This document shows positions 1 through 11,583 of a stretch of DNA of 64,000 bases, piece after piece. The first letter of the stretch is position 1, and each line of letters opens with the position of its first letter. The notes beneath the pieces were generated by a model. It did not search any database, had not been told where the DNA came from, and was given only the letters and a program-made list of their open reading frames with translations. The stretch is from Serripes groenlandicus (taxonomy: Eukaryota > Mollusca > Bivalvia > Cardiida > Cardiidae). Where the stretch lies: contig JASEVX010000133.1 of the NCBI GenBank assembly GCA_031761405.1, positions 124,001 to 188,000 on the forward strand, written 5' to 3'. The translations under genes and the position numbers were made by a program.

Positions 1-49
1 GTAAGAATGGTCGAGTGTCGAGTAAGAATGGTCGAGTGTCGAGTAAGAT
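1..49. repeat. 21-bp tandem repeat
   Basis: About two and a third copies of a 21-bp unit beginning GTAAGAATGGTCGAGTG open the window. The array may continue to the left of the window. No gene is associated with it. Confidence 0.8.
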
Positions 50-329
50 AAATTGTATGAGGAAAGTAAAAAAAGATATAGGTTCTACATATATCATTTT
101 ATTGGAAGAAAAAAAAGAAGTTTGGTAGTACATTCAAGAACACTTACAAATATTTGAATTCACCTGATTAATTATTATTATCTTGAGATAAATGTGAAAA
201 AGGGGTAGCATCATCTAGTGGACCTCTACCAAGATTGTTCAAATTATAGCCCTGGGGTAAAAAATGACCCCTCCCCGGGAGTCACTTGTTTTTCATAGAC
301 TCATATAGGGGAAAGAACACTGAAAACTT

Positions 330-383
330 TTTAAGTTTGATTAAATCAGGTGAGCGATATAGGACCATCATGGTCCTCTTGTT
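330..383 (+). mobile_element. 3' end of a tandem-cored (Helentron/pearl-like) element: hairpin plus CTTGTT
   Basis: A perfect inverted repeat, AGGACCATCATGGTCCT at 361-377, is followed directly by CTTGTT. The same arrangement with a paired base change occurs at 38238-38260, and related ends occur at 2597-2619 and 56305-56329. A short hairpin next to a fixed 3' terminus is typical of Helitron/Helentron-type elements. The class assignment is inference; the hairpin and tail are visible. Confidence 0.45.
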
Positions 384-1479
384 CTTCTTTTCTGAAAGTT
401 TTTTTCAAATTTGATTCTCAACAGTACTTCCATATTAGTTCATGTTTCATAGTTTTGCTAATATGTTTTCACAGCAGACATGTAACTTTGAAAACAGCAT
501 TCCTAGTATAATTGTCAGATATATTTTGAGATGGTAATGGTTGTTAACAGAATATTACATGAGGAAAAAGGTGTGGTCCATTTTCAATATATTCAATGAG
601 TTGACCCAGTAACTACACACTATTTGAACTATATATATGTATGGTCTTTATAAAAAAGATTTTCACCACGTTAACCTGGTTACGAAAATTACGGAAAAAA
701 AAAGCGTATATTTGACAGTTTTAAAAAGGTATGAATACAATTGTTAACTCTTCTCTGTAATGGTTCAAATTGGCAGTGTACATTTGTGTTTATAAACTTG
801 TTATTATATAAGTCCACAATTCTGCTAATCTTTGTTTAACTTTTCATGCACAAAACATATTTGGGGCTACATGTTTAGCTTTTACTGATTATGTGAATGT
901 GTGTAATATGAATAAACTTGTCTGAAGCTGTACAGTGTCCATAAACAAGACGACCCCTTCCCTTTTGATACAGATGACAATGCTATACCATGCAGTGATA
1001 CTGTATTATCTTGCAAAATTAACCTGATTCGGACCTTTGTGCATACAGTTTCATCTTTATTTACAATGCGTGACATTTATCCAACAATGTGTTTTGCAAA
1101 AACAAATAACAAAGTTTATGAAAATACATGCATGTTGTATTCCATTATATATATTTGGACACTGGTGAAGAGAGAGGTAAATGTTGCTAACTGGTTCATA
1201 TACTTCAATAGGAAATGTTGACAAGATGACATTCTGGGGTAGACAATGAATTCCATCCTTCATCTGTAATCTTGTTTTCTTTCATCTAAAAAGATAGTAA
1301 TGTTTATTACCAATTAGCTGAAACTTAATTTAGAATATGTAATCACATTTGAAAAACACGAATAATATTTTTTTCTAATTTAGCCGTTTAATCTTTTAAG
1401 GGTTCAACACTAAAGAGAAGAAATGTTAAATACATGAAACAAATATAATATACCTTTTGTTTTACATTTAATGCAGCCA
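384..1479. other. AT-rich intergenic stretch, nothing recognised
   Basis: I see no coding region, RNA gene or clear repeat structure here. The open frames in this interval are short and have no recognisable motif. Confidence 0.6.
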
Positions 1480-1720
1480 GTTCATCTAATCATGCATTCC
1501 CTGGCTTGCTCACACCAGTACTGCACACAATATACTTTCCAAGCAAGTGGCTGCTTTTCCACATAGACTGTTATCCCATTGGTGAAAAACGAATGACGCA
1601 TCTCACAGTGACTTTTGTCAAACGTTCGAAAAAACATTGACCGAGCCTGGATTCAAATTCAAAACCCCTGGATTGCCAGCTCGCGTCCCTACCGACTGAG
1701 CTACCAGGGCTCGGCTTTCT
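1480..1720 (-). mobile_element. tRNA-derived SINE
   Basis: Read on the minus strand, 1717-1638 resembles a tRNA. It has an A-box-like segment TGGTAGCTCAGTCGGTAG and a B-box-like segment GGTTTTGAATTTGAATCC, and near-complementary ends (GAGCCC / GGCTC). The attached body (about 1500-1600) recurs at 40990-41090 and, inverted, at 56670-56760. Together these support a tRNA-headed SINE rather than a functional tRNA gene. Confidence 0.6.
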
Positions 1721-1814
1721 TTCCTACATACGCCAATTTTTCAGCAAACGCACATCTAGGCAAAGCTAGGGAAAATTTCTGTAACTTAAAGAGTATAATT
1801 GTTGAAAAGCGACA

Positions 1815-1905
1815 AACACATTAGGACAAAAGGAACAATTTCCCCTTTTGCAACAATGTTTTCAAAAGTCGTTGGCTGCAGAGGTGTCATGAAGCGTCTG
1901 TATGT
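1815..1905. mobile_element. fragment of the abundant CAATGTTTTCAA MITE
   Basis: This is a partial copy of the MITE seen many times in the window. It has the shared blocks AATTTCCCCTTTTGCAACAA, TGTTTTCAAAAGTCG and GGCTGCAGAGG. Better copies are at 23415-23615 and 34538-34720. Confidence 0.55.
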
Positions 1906-1984
1906 TGAAATGGTTAATTACTTGCTATGGGAAGTTTTAGACTCTTTTACATTACAAAATGTTTGAAGAAAAGAATATAACCAT

Positions 1985-2619
1985 TATTAGCTCGCCTATT
2001 CGAAGAAATAGGGGAGCTTATGTAATCACCCCGGCGTTGGCGTCCGCATTGGCGTACGCGTTGCCAGCTTGGTCAAACCTTTGCGTGCAAGTTCTTTTCT
2101 CAGACACTGTGTATTATGCTGTTGCTTTGAAACTTCACACACTTATTCAGGGTCATAAGGCGACCTTGTATGCTTTTTTGGACTTAGAATTTTGGTCAAA
2201 TCTTTGCGTGCAAGACCTTTTCTCAGACACTGTATAAGCTGTTGCTTGGAAACTTCACACACTTATTTAGGGTCATTATATGACTCTGTATGTCAAGTCC
2301 CATAACTCTGGTATGGATTTTTACCGAATTGTGCCCCTTTTTGGACTTAGAATTTTGGTTAAACCGTTGCGTGCAAGGCCTTTTCTCAAACACTGTGTAA
2401 GCTGTTGCTTATCGTATATAAATAAATTTACAGATTTAAAAGGCCCAAAAGGGCCTGTATGGACTTGGTTAACATTTGCATGCAAGTATTGAAAAAGTGT
2501 TTTATCTTGCAATAGGTGATACTGTGTGACTTTACCTAATGCAATAACTGTTCTGAAGTAGGCCCTTATAGATGATGGGCCTGATAGGCGAGCTATATTG
2601 TCCTCCGACAATTCTTGTT
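1985..2619 (+). mobile_element. tandem-cored dispersed element with terminal hairpin
   Basis: Three diverged internal copies start near 2070, 2192 and 2354. Each carries TTGGTCAAA, TGCGTGCAAG, TTTTCTCAGACACTGT and AGCTGTTGCT. The element ends with the inverted repeat ATTGTCCTCCGACAAT (2597-2612) and TTCTTGTT. Its left side begins near AGCTCGCCTATTCG, and GGCGAGCT recurs in direct orientation near the right end. The architecture fits bivalve pearl/Helentron-associated elements. The open frames inside it are incidental. Confidence 0.5.
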
Positions 2620-2689
2620 ATAATGGGCAAAGACGCAGTTGCAGTAGAAGACTTTTGAAAACAATGGCAATGCCACAATGTTTTCAAAA

Positions 2690-3400
2690 TGTATGGAATA
2701 ATTACACTTTTGTTATTAAAATATGCCTGTTAGAAGGTAATAGTACCCTGCAATCAGCAACTTTTAGCCATATTTGCTTTTCATTCCAAGTATGATTTTC
2801 AGTTCCTTTTGCTAAAATATATACCAAGATCAGCCTGCATATATACATGCACTCTGATCTTGATATGTAATGTTTGTTACTCTTTTATAAGCAAACCATA
2901 TACAATACATTTATATCACATGCTGAAAATCCGGATGTAAGGGTTAAATTTGTTTTATTCAAGTAATGTTTTCAAAAGTCATGATTCCTGCAACAATATC
3001 AAACAGTGCTTATATTTCACAAAACTTAAAATTATAAGTTAGTTTAAAAGTGTAAAGGTAATTTTTAATTAGCAAGTTTTTCCTATCGAATATTACAAGT
3101 AGATAATTCCTGCTGTAGAAAAGGGAAAATGCTCTGGTTCTCAAGTCAACTTTGTGGCAAAATAATAAAAAAAAATATGTCCAAATTAACAATTCAATTC
3201 AGTTAATTTCATTCATAATATGTTTTGAAATTTGAACATTCTTAAATACCTAATAAGGGAAAGGATAACATTTAAAAGAAAAAACATGGACCTACCTTGA
3301 GCACTTTTTCCTCTGATGCAAAATTCAAGATTCTATAAAAACTCAGTAAAACTTGAAATTCTCTTGTTTATCTAACTAGTGGCTGCAAGTGACCATCGGT
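2690..3400. other. AT-rich stretch without recognised genes
   Basis: There are no convincing coding, RNA or long repeat signals. A small duplication of TCGGATTCTGCC follows at 3420-3470, just before the LINE remnant. Confidence 0.5.
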
Positions 3401-3479
3401 ACCAGTGACCATTACTGTAAATGGCTTATCGGATTCTGCCCATTAATTTTGGCCTTTCGGATTCTGCCAATTAATTTAG

Positions 3480-4055
3480 GTGATAAAATCTCCCCCTTGC
3501 TGTGCTGACCCTCGTAAGCCAGATCAAAGAATACTGGAAACAAGTATGATTTTGGGAGGATGTCCTAGGACTGTACAAGAAATGATATTGATTTGTTATA
3601 AATATTCTTGTTTATGGAGATTTCAATACAATCCAAATAAATGCACTGTTGTCACGTTTAATGAGTCAAAAAGAGCATTTTCTCGTAGTTTTCGGTCTTG
3701 GTGTGTGGGTAATAGCCTCATACAAGAAACAGAGGATGTTGTTCATTTAGGCATTTTATGTAATAAGTATTCCTCATCAGCTGCAATTGTAAAAAATGTA
3801 GATAAGAAATTAAGGGGGACTTTCTTTGGGTTAATTAAGGAAGGTTTGCACAGAAATGGTCTTAATCCAATTACTAGTTTCAAAATATACAAATCTATTG
3901 TTTTGCCCAGAGCGCTCTTTGGTTGTGAAATGTTACAGTCGCTTTCTGGGCGAGACAACTTGATTTTGGAAAGGTCACACAGATTATGCTTAAAACAAAT
4001 TCAGGGATTGAAAAGTAGATCGAGGACAGATATTGCCCTCGGCCTATTAGGCTGA
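3480..4055 (+). pseudogene. LINE reverse transcriptase, C-terminal part (5'-truncated)
   Basis: This 191-codon open stretch matches the region after the catalytic palm of non-LTR reverse transcriptases. YNPNKCTVVTF resembles the usual segment downstream of the YADD box. The region around SIVLPRALFGCEML, followed by a run ending in LCLKQIQGL, resembles the thumb of LINE RTs. The YADD motif and everything upstream are absent, so the copy is 5'-truncated, as expected from incomplete reverse transcription. A TGA at 4053 closes the frame and the protein resumes at about 4072 in another frame, so the copy is dead. Confidence 0.7.
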
Positions 4056-4071
4056 AATTTATAAGAAGAAA

Positions 4072-4590
4072 TTGACATTCCTTGGTCAGTTGTGTCGGTT
4101 AGAGAGGGACTGTACAACAAAACATCTTTTTCTTCTACGTTTATGTTCATTCAATATTGGTCATAGTAGTACTGGTTATATCTCTTATATTGTCTCTATT
4201 TTACGTAACTTGCAAGACTTTTCGACATTTGGCGAGTTTCCAAGTAAAAATGTGTGGAAAAGGACGGTTAACAGCAAAATAACCAATCAGTGTATTAGTC
4301 CATGGAACGAGAGAACTTCTTCGAACGAATTTGTACTATATAGACAAATTCAGGAGCAGTTCTCTGGTAATCCTATATGGTCTTATGCAAAACATAATCC
4401 TAGTATTATGTATGCTTGTTTTTCTGTGACGCAGTTAATTGCGTACTCGTCTACTTTCGATACGTATTGTACGCGTTGTGATAGGCACGATATAGATTTA
4501 AGTGTTACTGAGCATATTTTACTAGACAGTAATAGTCTACAATCTTGTAGATCCGCATTTGAGCGTGGAATACGTCATAAGTTCGTCTAA
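4072..4590 (+). pseudogene. LINE ORF2 C-terminus with zinc-finger-like motif
   Basis: This continues the same LINE relic in a shifted frame. The 172-codon stretch ends with CTRCDRHDIDL followed by EHILLDS. It resembles the C-x2-C...H-x4-C finger at the C-terminus of many LINE ORF2 proteins, with the last cysteine apparently lost. An AATAAA lies near 4830 in the 3' flank, which may be the old LINE 3' UTR. Confidence 0.6.
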
Positions 4591-4839
4591 CTGATACTAT
4601 AGGGTAAATGGGGTAGATATTTCGTCTAACTTATCGATTATAGTACAACATAATCTATTTCGATAAGAAGGTGTTAGAGTAAGGTGTTAATTGACCGATT
4701 ATAGTGAAAGACAACAAACAATTTCAATTAGTTTGAACATTTTATGATTTTAATTTTTAATTTTAATTTGTATTTGTTATCATTTAATTTATTATTTACA
4801 GTAAATTCAATACTTGTCCTCAATGTTTTCAATAAAAGT

Positions 4840-4965
4840 AGAAGTCGTTAAAAATTAGCGACGGCTCCTTTTCTTACATAATTATACCTTTTTCCAAGTT
4901 CTCGACTCAATAAAATTTAAGTGAATAGAATAATTATATATATCAAAGAAGAAAAGGAAGTCGTT
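4840..4965. repeat. copy of the TTAGCGACGGCTCCTTTT repeat family
   Basis: This unit carries TTAGCGACGGCTCC, CCAAGTTCTCGACTCAAT and GAATAGAATAATTATAT. Related units recur in tandem at 6045-6520 and once more near 6815-6940. Confidence 0.65.
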
Positions 4966-4969
4966 AAAA

Positions 4970-6045
4970 ACTAGAAATATCACTGAAGGTGATGAATACC
5001 CCCAGCTGGTGCCTGACAATATACATATGTATGAAAAATTCAAGGAGCCATAACTCATTTAAAAATAATTCGAGTGCAACACACCGACAATATGCACAAC
5101 TAGGCTTGGTATCAATCATTCTTGTGCAGTAATAGTGAATTCTGGCCAACCCTTGAGAAATAGTGTTCACAAGAAATGTCTACAGACCAACTATGTATGA
5201 GAAATTCAAGGGGCCATAACTCATTTAAAAATAATTCTAGTGCAAACCGCCGACAATATGCTCAACTAGGCTTGGTATCAATCATTCTTGTGATGTTAAA
5301 TTGAATTCTGACCAAGAATTGCTGAGAAATAGTGTTCACAAGAAATGTATATAGACAACTATGTATGAGAAATTCAAGACCCGATAACTCATTTAAAAAT
5401 AATTCCAGTGCAACACGTCGACAATATGCACAACAAGGCTTTGTATCAATCATTCTTGTGAAGTTAAATTGAATTCTGACCAAGAGTTGCTGAGAAATAG
5501 TGTTCACAAGAAATGTCCAGACCAACGGACCGACCGACAAACTGACCGACCGACAAGCGTGACTCCTATATAGCACCCATATACTACGTATCTGGTGGTA
5601 TAAATATCACTGAAGGTGATGAATACCCCCAGCTTGTGCCTGACAATATACATATGTATGAGAAATTCAAGGGGCCATGACTCATTAAAAAATAATTTGA
5701 GTGCAAGCTGACAATATGCACAACTAAGCTTGGTATCAATCAATCGTGTGAAGTTATATTGAATTCTGACCAAGGGTTGCTGAGAAATAGTGTTCACAAG
5801 AAATGTCTACAGACCAACTATGTATGAGAAATTTAAGGGGCTATAACTCATTTTAAAAAAATCCAGTGCAACACGTCGACAATTTGCACAACTAGGCTTA
5901 GTATCAATCATTATTGTGTAGTTATATTGAATTCTGACCAAGGGTTGCTGAGAATTAGTGTTCACAAGAAATGTCCAGACCAACGGACCGACCGACAAGC
6001 GCGACTCCTATATAGCCCCCATATACTACGTATCAGGGTGTATAA
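4970..6045. repeat. tandem/dispersed repeat, units of about 150-170 bp
   Basis: At least five diverged units share TATGAGAAATTCAAGG, CCATAACTCATTTAAAAATA, GGTATCAATCATTCTTGTG and GTGTTCACAAGAAATG. Two blocks end in ACCGACCGACAA-type runs followed by CTCCTATATAGC and a CATATACTACGTATC terminus (about 5515-5600 and 5975-6040). The block is inserted between copies of the TTAGCGACGG repeat. The reverse-strand open frames here are by-products of repetition. Confidence 0.7.
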
Positions 6046-6520
6046 TTAGCGACGGCTCCTTTTCTAATATGAATTATACCTTTTCCAAGTTTTCGACTCA
6101 ATCAAGATTACGGGAATAGAATAATTATATCACATTCAGTCACTCTTACGGGAATAGAATAATTATATCACATTCAGGCACTCTTACGGGAATAGAATAA
6201 TTATATCACATTCAGTCACTCGTCAATTCAAAAAAAGAAAAATAGAAGTTGTTAAAAATTAGCTACGGCTGCTTTTCTTTCATGAATTATACCTTTTCCA
6301 AGTTCTCGACTCAATGAAGATTACAGGAATAGAATAATTATATATCATTCAGTCACTCGCCATTTCAAAGAAGAAAAATAGCAGTGGTTAAAAATTAGCG
6401 ACGGCTCCTTTTCTAACACGATGAATTATACCTTTTCCAAGTTTACGACTCAATCAAGATTACGGGAATAGAATAATTATATCACATTCAGTCACTCGTC
6501 AATTCAAATTATACTCTTCA
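6045..6520. repeat. tandem array of TTAGCGACGGCTCC units
   Basis: Units of roughly 130-150 bp repeat TTAGC(G/T)ACGGCT(C/G)C, ACCTTTTCCAAGTT, ACGGGAATAGAATAATTAT and CACATTCAGTCACTC. Between 6130 and 6215 a 44-bp sub-block is itself repeated three times. Confidence 0.75.
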
Positions 6521-6534
6521 TATATTTCGACATT

Positions 6535-6815
6535 ATGGGTTCATCTTTTAGACGAAGCTTGTATGTAACCTTTTCCATGTGTTCGACTCTATAACAATCA
6601 ACATTATGGGAAAAGAAGAACTACAGAGACAAATGTCAACATTTTGTGTAACCTTTTCCAAGCAATCGACTTCTTATATATCTACATTATGGGTTCATCT
6701 TTTATAGACGGAGCTTGTATGTAACCTTTTCCATGTTTTTGACTCTATAACAATCAAAATTGTGGGAAAAGAAGAACTACGGAGAATAATGTCAACGTTT
6801 TGTATAACATTTTCT
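6535..6815. repeat. two-copy tandem repeat of about 150 bp
   Basis: CATTATGGGTTCATCTTTTA, GCTTGTATGTAACCTTTTCC and GGGAAAAGAAGAACTAC occur twice at matching spacing. The unit is a diverged relative of the neighbouring array (shared ACCTTTTCCAAG and CGACTC words). Confidence 0.7.
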
Positions 6816-7018
6816 AAGCTTTCGACTCAATCAAGATTATGGGAATAGAATAACTATATCACTTTCAGTCACTCATAAATTATTGAATCATTATAGGAAA
6901 AAGAGAAGTCGTTAGAATAATCGAGGGCTCCTTTTCTTACAATAATTCTACTCTTGATATATACCGACATTACGGGTACAGGAGAATAATGTAGACGACG
7001 TTCGACTCTATACACATC

Positions 7019-7157
<139 letters not shown>

Positions 7158-8339
7158 ATAAATCTTACCGTTTTTGCATACTCAATGACTAATAACAAAA
7201 CTGACTTCCGTTATGAATAGCTGAAACTTTCTTTACATTTATAAAACATCTAAATGCGATCGAATGTGATGCAAGTGCCTTACCTTTTATTATCAAATCA
7301 TCTACCTATCACCAAAGTACTATTTGACTTGACATAAGCCGTAAAACATTAGACATTTAAAAAATGAATGTCTAATTAGACATTAGACATATGCACATTT
7401 TAATATCTTTACGGCAAATTAGACGTTAGACATTAACATTTAACATTCGCAAAGAATATCTAGAAGATAAAACAGACATTCAATCAAACCAATTTAAAAT
7501 TGCCTAGTTAGACATTAAATTTTCACTTATTAGAATATGTACAACCCAATTTCGACATAGGTCATTCATTATACATTGAAAAAACGAATGTCGTATTGCC
7601 TAGTTAGTCATTAGACATTCGATAAGACATTATCACATAAGAAGATCTAGAGTCCAAATTAGACATAGAACATTGTATGTTTCAAAAAACGAATGTCTAA
7701 TTGTTAGTTTGACAATAGACTTTATATCAGACATTTGATTCGATATTGATCAGACATTTGCAAATATACAAGATCTAGAAACCAAACTCTTCGAATGTCA
7801 TTGTACATGTAAACAACGAATGTCGAATTGCCTAGTTAGACATAAAACATTCGCAAATAAGAAGATTTGGAATCAAAATTCGTCGTAGGTCATTGTAAAT
7901 GCATAACACGAATGTCTAATTATCTAGTTAGACATGAGACATTGAATAAGACATTCGCAAGTTCGGAGATCTAGAACACAAAGTAGACGTTGAACATTTT
8001 ACATGCAAAAAACGAATGTATAAATGCCTAGTTAGACATTAGACATTCGCAAATTCTAATAATTAGAACCCAAATTCGACGTAGGTCATAATTCATGGAT
8101 AAAAACGAATGTCTATTTGTCTTGTTAGACATTAGACTTTCGATTAAACATTTGAGCAATCGAATATCTAGAGCCCAACATAGACGTTTGGCACAAGACA
8201 TTAACATCCGAATGTCTAATTTGCCGATTAAAACAATAAACATTCCACTATTATTTTAATATATGATATTGATTAAGAGCTCTATGTCTCATGTATATCT
8301 TGAGGAAATTTCAGGTAAATAGCTCTGCCAATAAGGATT

Positions 8340-8410
8340 TTATGTGTGAAAGAAATTTCCGCGGCCACTTGCCTTGCCAACTCGGCCATGCAAGGTAAAA
8401 CCACAGAGTG
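8340..8410 (-). other. tRNA Ser/Leu-like A-box fragment
   Basis: On the minus strand GCATGGCCGAGTTGGCAAGG resembles the 5' half of a type II tRNA (Ser or Leu). No matching T-arm or closing acceptor stem follows. It is probably a SINE head or tRNA pseudogene. Confidence 0.3.
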
Positions 8411-8869
8411 CAACTTCAACTCGTTTTTAATTATAACAGGCATAAATAGTCCTCAGGTTGCTAACAAGTATTGTATACACATACGTCTAACTTTTTTTAA
8501 ATCTTGAAAAAGTAGCCACTTTCAATAAAAAAAAAAATGTTTCAAAAACTCATTCATCTATTGGTATATACATTGAACTTGAATCTCTCCCCGAGTTAGA
8601 CCTACCAATTTTAAACATTTAGCATTAACGCAGCAAAAAAATAAACAATAATGTAGGAAAAGTAGCTTATTCGAAATGACCAAAGATTGAAAGTAATAAC
8701 GAAAATAATTTTGGCGGATATTTAAGTAACATGTCCAAAATTTAGTAAAACTGTAACATGCAGTTACACAAATGACAAGAAAGCAATATATGCAACGTCA
8801 ATAGAAAAGAAGCCCTTTTTTCCACCAGAATGAAGAACTTTGCAGAGAGAATTCGTCTGCGCCTGATGT

Positions 8870-9400
8870 TTGTCACGTGGAACGCTCTGAACGCGCGCAT
8901 CAGGCAATATTGCTATGTGATAAAAAAATAAACGTTCCTCTCTCGTGACAAAGGGCCCCTGGGCCCGAGTACTCCATTGTAACACGGTGCTGACATGGCG
9001 TGCATCCCGCTTCGAGCCGGCGTTCAACTCCTGTGAAAAAAGAGCTTTCCACTCCCGTGACAAAGAAACTCCGGTACCGAGTGCTCTCCTGAAATTCGGT
9101 GCTGACATTGCGAGCACTCCTCTTCAAGCCGGCGTTCCACTCGCGTGACAAGGGCGTCTGGACAAATGACTCGCCTAAAATAACGCACTGTTAGTCTAAC
9201 CGTCAGTCAAGGGGACCATCTGCGGGACAGCCGCGCTGGGACCGGTAGAACTTCCCCTCCTCGCCCCGAAACCCGCTTGTCTAATCAAACAAGCGGCTGA
9301 TGATTGGAATTGCTCTGTTGTATATATAGGGAGCCAGGTTTGTCGAGACATGCTCATCCGTATGGTTTCTATACCAATAAATGAATGAGTTACGAAAACA
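8870..9400 (+). promoter_or_regulatory. GC-richer core of the foldback element with TATA box and AATAAA
   Basis: This block is distinctly GC-rich compared with its flanks. It contains a CACGTG box, an inverted pair GCCTGATG/CATCAGGC, and a diverged tandem duplication of about 110 bp (about 8940-9150, sharing CGGTGCTGACAT and GCCGGCGTTC). It then has TATATATAG near 9320 and AATAAA near 9378. The spacing of TATA and AATAAA looks like a compact transcription unit or an LTR-like module. No TG...CA ends or protein were identified, so the role is open. Confidence 0.3.
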
Positions 9401-10714
9401 ATATGGAAATGAATGAAATTTACTCCTTTTTCAAGATTTAACTTGTTTACGTCCTCAGGTACTAATAGTTCCTGATAGAATTTTAAAAAAAAATGAAATA
9501 GGACCAGATTGAGAGGTTTATTGTGGAGTTCAGTTTATATTCTTTTAAAAATTGATCTGCAGCTACCGAACGCTGAAATAGCCCAAATCACCCTTTGAGT
9601 TTACCTAGCAAAGGCCTCGTTTGTAAAGCAAGTGCCCGTGGACCATGCAAACGAAACTTTCGTTAGCACATTTAATCCTTATTAACAGAGCTACTTTTCA
9701 AAAATGTTTTCAGCATATAGACTAGACATAGAGCTCTGTATCAAACTACAATTAAAAGTTAATTGTTGAAATTTGCATTTAAACATTCGCATTTATCAAT
9801 GTTTAAAGTCTAATTTTGAGTTAAGAGATAATAATTTACGGATGTTTAATCGAATGTTAAATGTTAAAGTTGGCATCTTAACATTCGAATTGTTGAAAGA
9901 GTCAGTCTATTTAAACTCGATCTTCGACTTTGCAGCGCTGTAAAAGCTCGTTACACTCTGTGATTTCTTTTGCATATTTAGATTCGTTTTTGGGTTCTAT
10001 ATCTTGTATGTTACGAATGTCTAAGCCAATGTTTAATGTCTAACTCACCAGTAAGACGTGTTTTTTTGTAAAACATGAAATGGTCAACGTCTAATTTGGG
10101 CTATATAATTTCCTAATGTCTTATTGAATGTCTTATGTCTCACAAGGCTATAAGACATTCGTTTTTCCACGTACACTTTCTAATGTGTTAATGTCTAATT
10201 GAATGTCTAACTAGGCAATTAGACATTCATGTTTTCCATGTTAGATCTTGTACATTTCGAATCTCTAATCGAATGTCTAATGTCTAACTCACCAAGTAGA
10301 CATTCGTTATTTAAAGGTACAATGGTCAACGTATAATTTGGGCTATAGATCTTCTAATTTCCGAATGTCTTATTTAATGTCTTATGTCTAACAAGGCTAT
10401 TAGACAATCTTTTTGCACTACAATGACCTACGTCGTTTTTTAGTTCTTAGCTTTCTAATTTGTTAATGTCTAATTGAATGTCTAACTAGGCAATTAGACA
10501 TTCGTGTTTTCCATGAACAATGACCTACGTCGAATTTGGGTTCTAGATCTTGTAATTTGTGAATTTCTAATCGAATGACTAATGTCTAACTCACCAAGTA
10601 GACATTCGCTTTTTTGAACGTTCAATGTTCAACGTCTACTTTGGGCTCTAGATCTTCTTATTTGCGAATGTCTTATTGCATGACTAATATCTAATTGCAT
10701 GCATGTATAATGTC

Positions 10715-10782
10715 GTTCAGTTTTGCATAAATTAATCACTCAGGCCATTCGGCCTTCGTGATTAATTACTACACAACTGAAC
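10715..10782. repeat. 68-bp imperfect hairpin (small foldback insertion)
   Basis: GTTCAGTTTTGCATAAATTA...CACTCAGGCC pairs with GGCCTTCGTGATTAATTA...AACTGAAC around a short ATTC loop. It interrupts the sub-repeat pattern of the right foldback arm, so it looks like a separate small insertion. Confidence 0.6.
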
Positions 10783-11096
10783 TCCAAATCGTGACATAAG
10801 AGCCGGAATATCACTCAAAATGAGCTCTGTTTCCTAAATATGCAAACGTCTTATTGAATGTATACTGTCTAACTAGGCAATAAGACATTCGTTTTTTACA
10901 TGTACAATGACCTACGAAGAAATTGGGTTTTAGATATGGTCATTTGCGAATGTCTAATGTCTAACTAGGCAATTCGACATTCGTTGTTTGGATGTACAAT
11001 CACATTCGACGAGTTTGGTTTCTAGATCTTGTAATTTGCAAATGTCTCATCAATATCGAATCAAATGTCTGATAGAAAGTCTAATGTCTAACTAAC

Positions 11097-11132
11097 CAGG
11101 GTCTTTCAAATAGTACTATTTGAAAGACCCTG
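11097..11132. mobile_element. ultra-short foldback insertion, copy A (36 bp)
   Basis: This is a perfect palindrome of two 18-bp arms, CAGGGTCTTTCAAATAGT and its complement. It is flanked by the 7-bp direct repeat AACTAAC (11090-11096 and 11133-11139). Removing it and one AACTAAC restores the local sub-repeat phrase. The same arm sequence occurs in copy B at 22765. Confidence 0.8.
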
Positions 11133-11153
11133 AACTAACCAATAAGACATTCG

Positions 11154-11583
11154 TTTTTTGAAACATACAATTTTCAATGTCTAATTTGGACTCTAGATCT
11201 TCTCATGTGATAATGTATTATCGAATGTCTAATGACTAACTAGGCAATACGACATTCGTTTTTTCAATGTATAATGACCTATGTCGAATTTGGGTTGTAA
11301 ATATTCTAATTTGTGAATGTTTTATTGAATGTCTAATGTTTAACTAGGTAATTTAAAGATATTAACATATTTTTGAAACATACAATTTTCAATGTCTAAT
11401 TTGGACTCTAGATCTTCTCATGTGATAATGTATTATCGAATGTCTAATGACTAACTAGGCAATACGACATTCGTTTTTTCAATGTATAATGACCTATGTC
11501 GAATTTGGGTTGTAAATATTCTAATTTGTGAATGTTTTATTGAATGTCTAATGTTTAACTAGGTAATTTAAAGATATTAACAT
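11154..11583. repeat. 215-bp perfect tandem duplication
   Basis: Two consecutive copies with a 215-bp period look identical by eye. They begin near GAAACATACAATTTTCAATG and end near AAAGATATTAACAT. This is a recent duplication inside the right arm of the foldback element. Confidence 0.9.

Noticed and set aside
1638..1717. Possible functional tRNA on the minus strand
   Set aside because: The acceptor stem and B box are imperfect and the sequence is fused to a SINE body found elsewhere in the window.
8764..9151. Overlapping minus-strand frames of 83-117 codons with repeated peptide words
   Set aside because: They follow from the duplicated GC-rich segment of about 110 bp; no domain, and several frames are open at once.
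9188..9420. Solo LTR of another retroelement (TATA and AATAAA at suitable spacing)
   Set aside because: I could not define TG...CA ends or a target duplication, so it is kept only as a possible promoter-like module.
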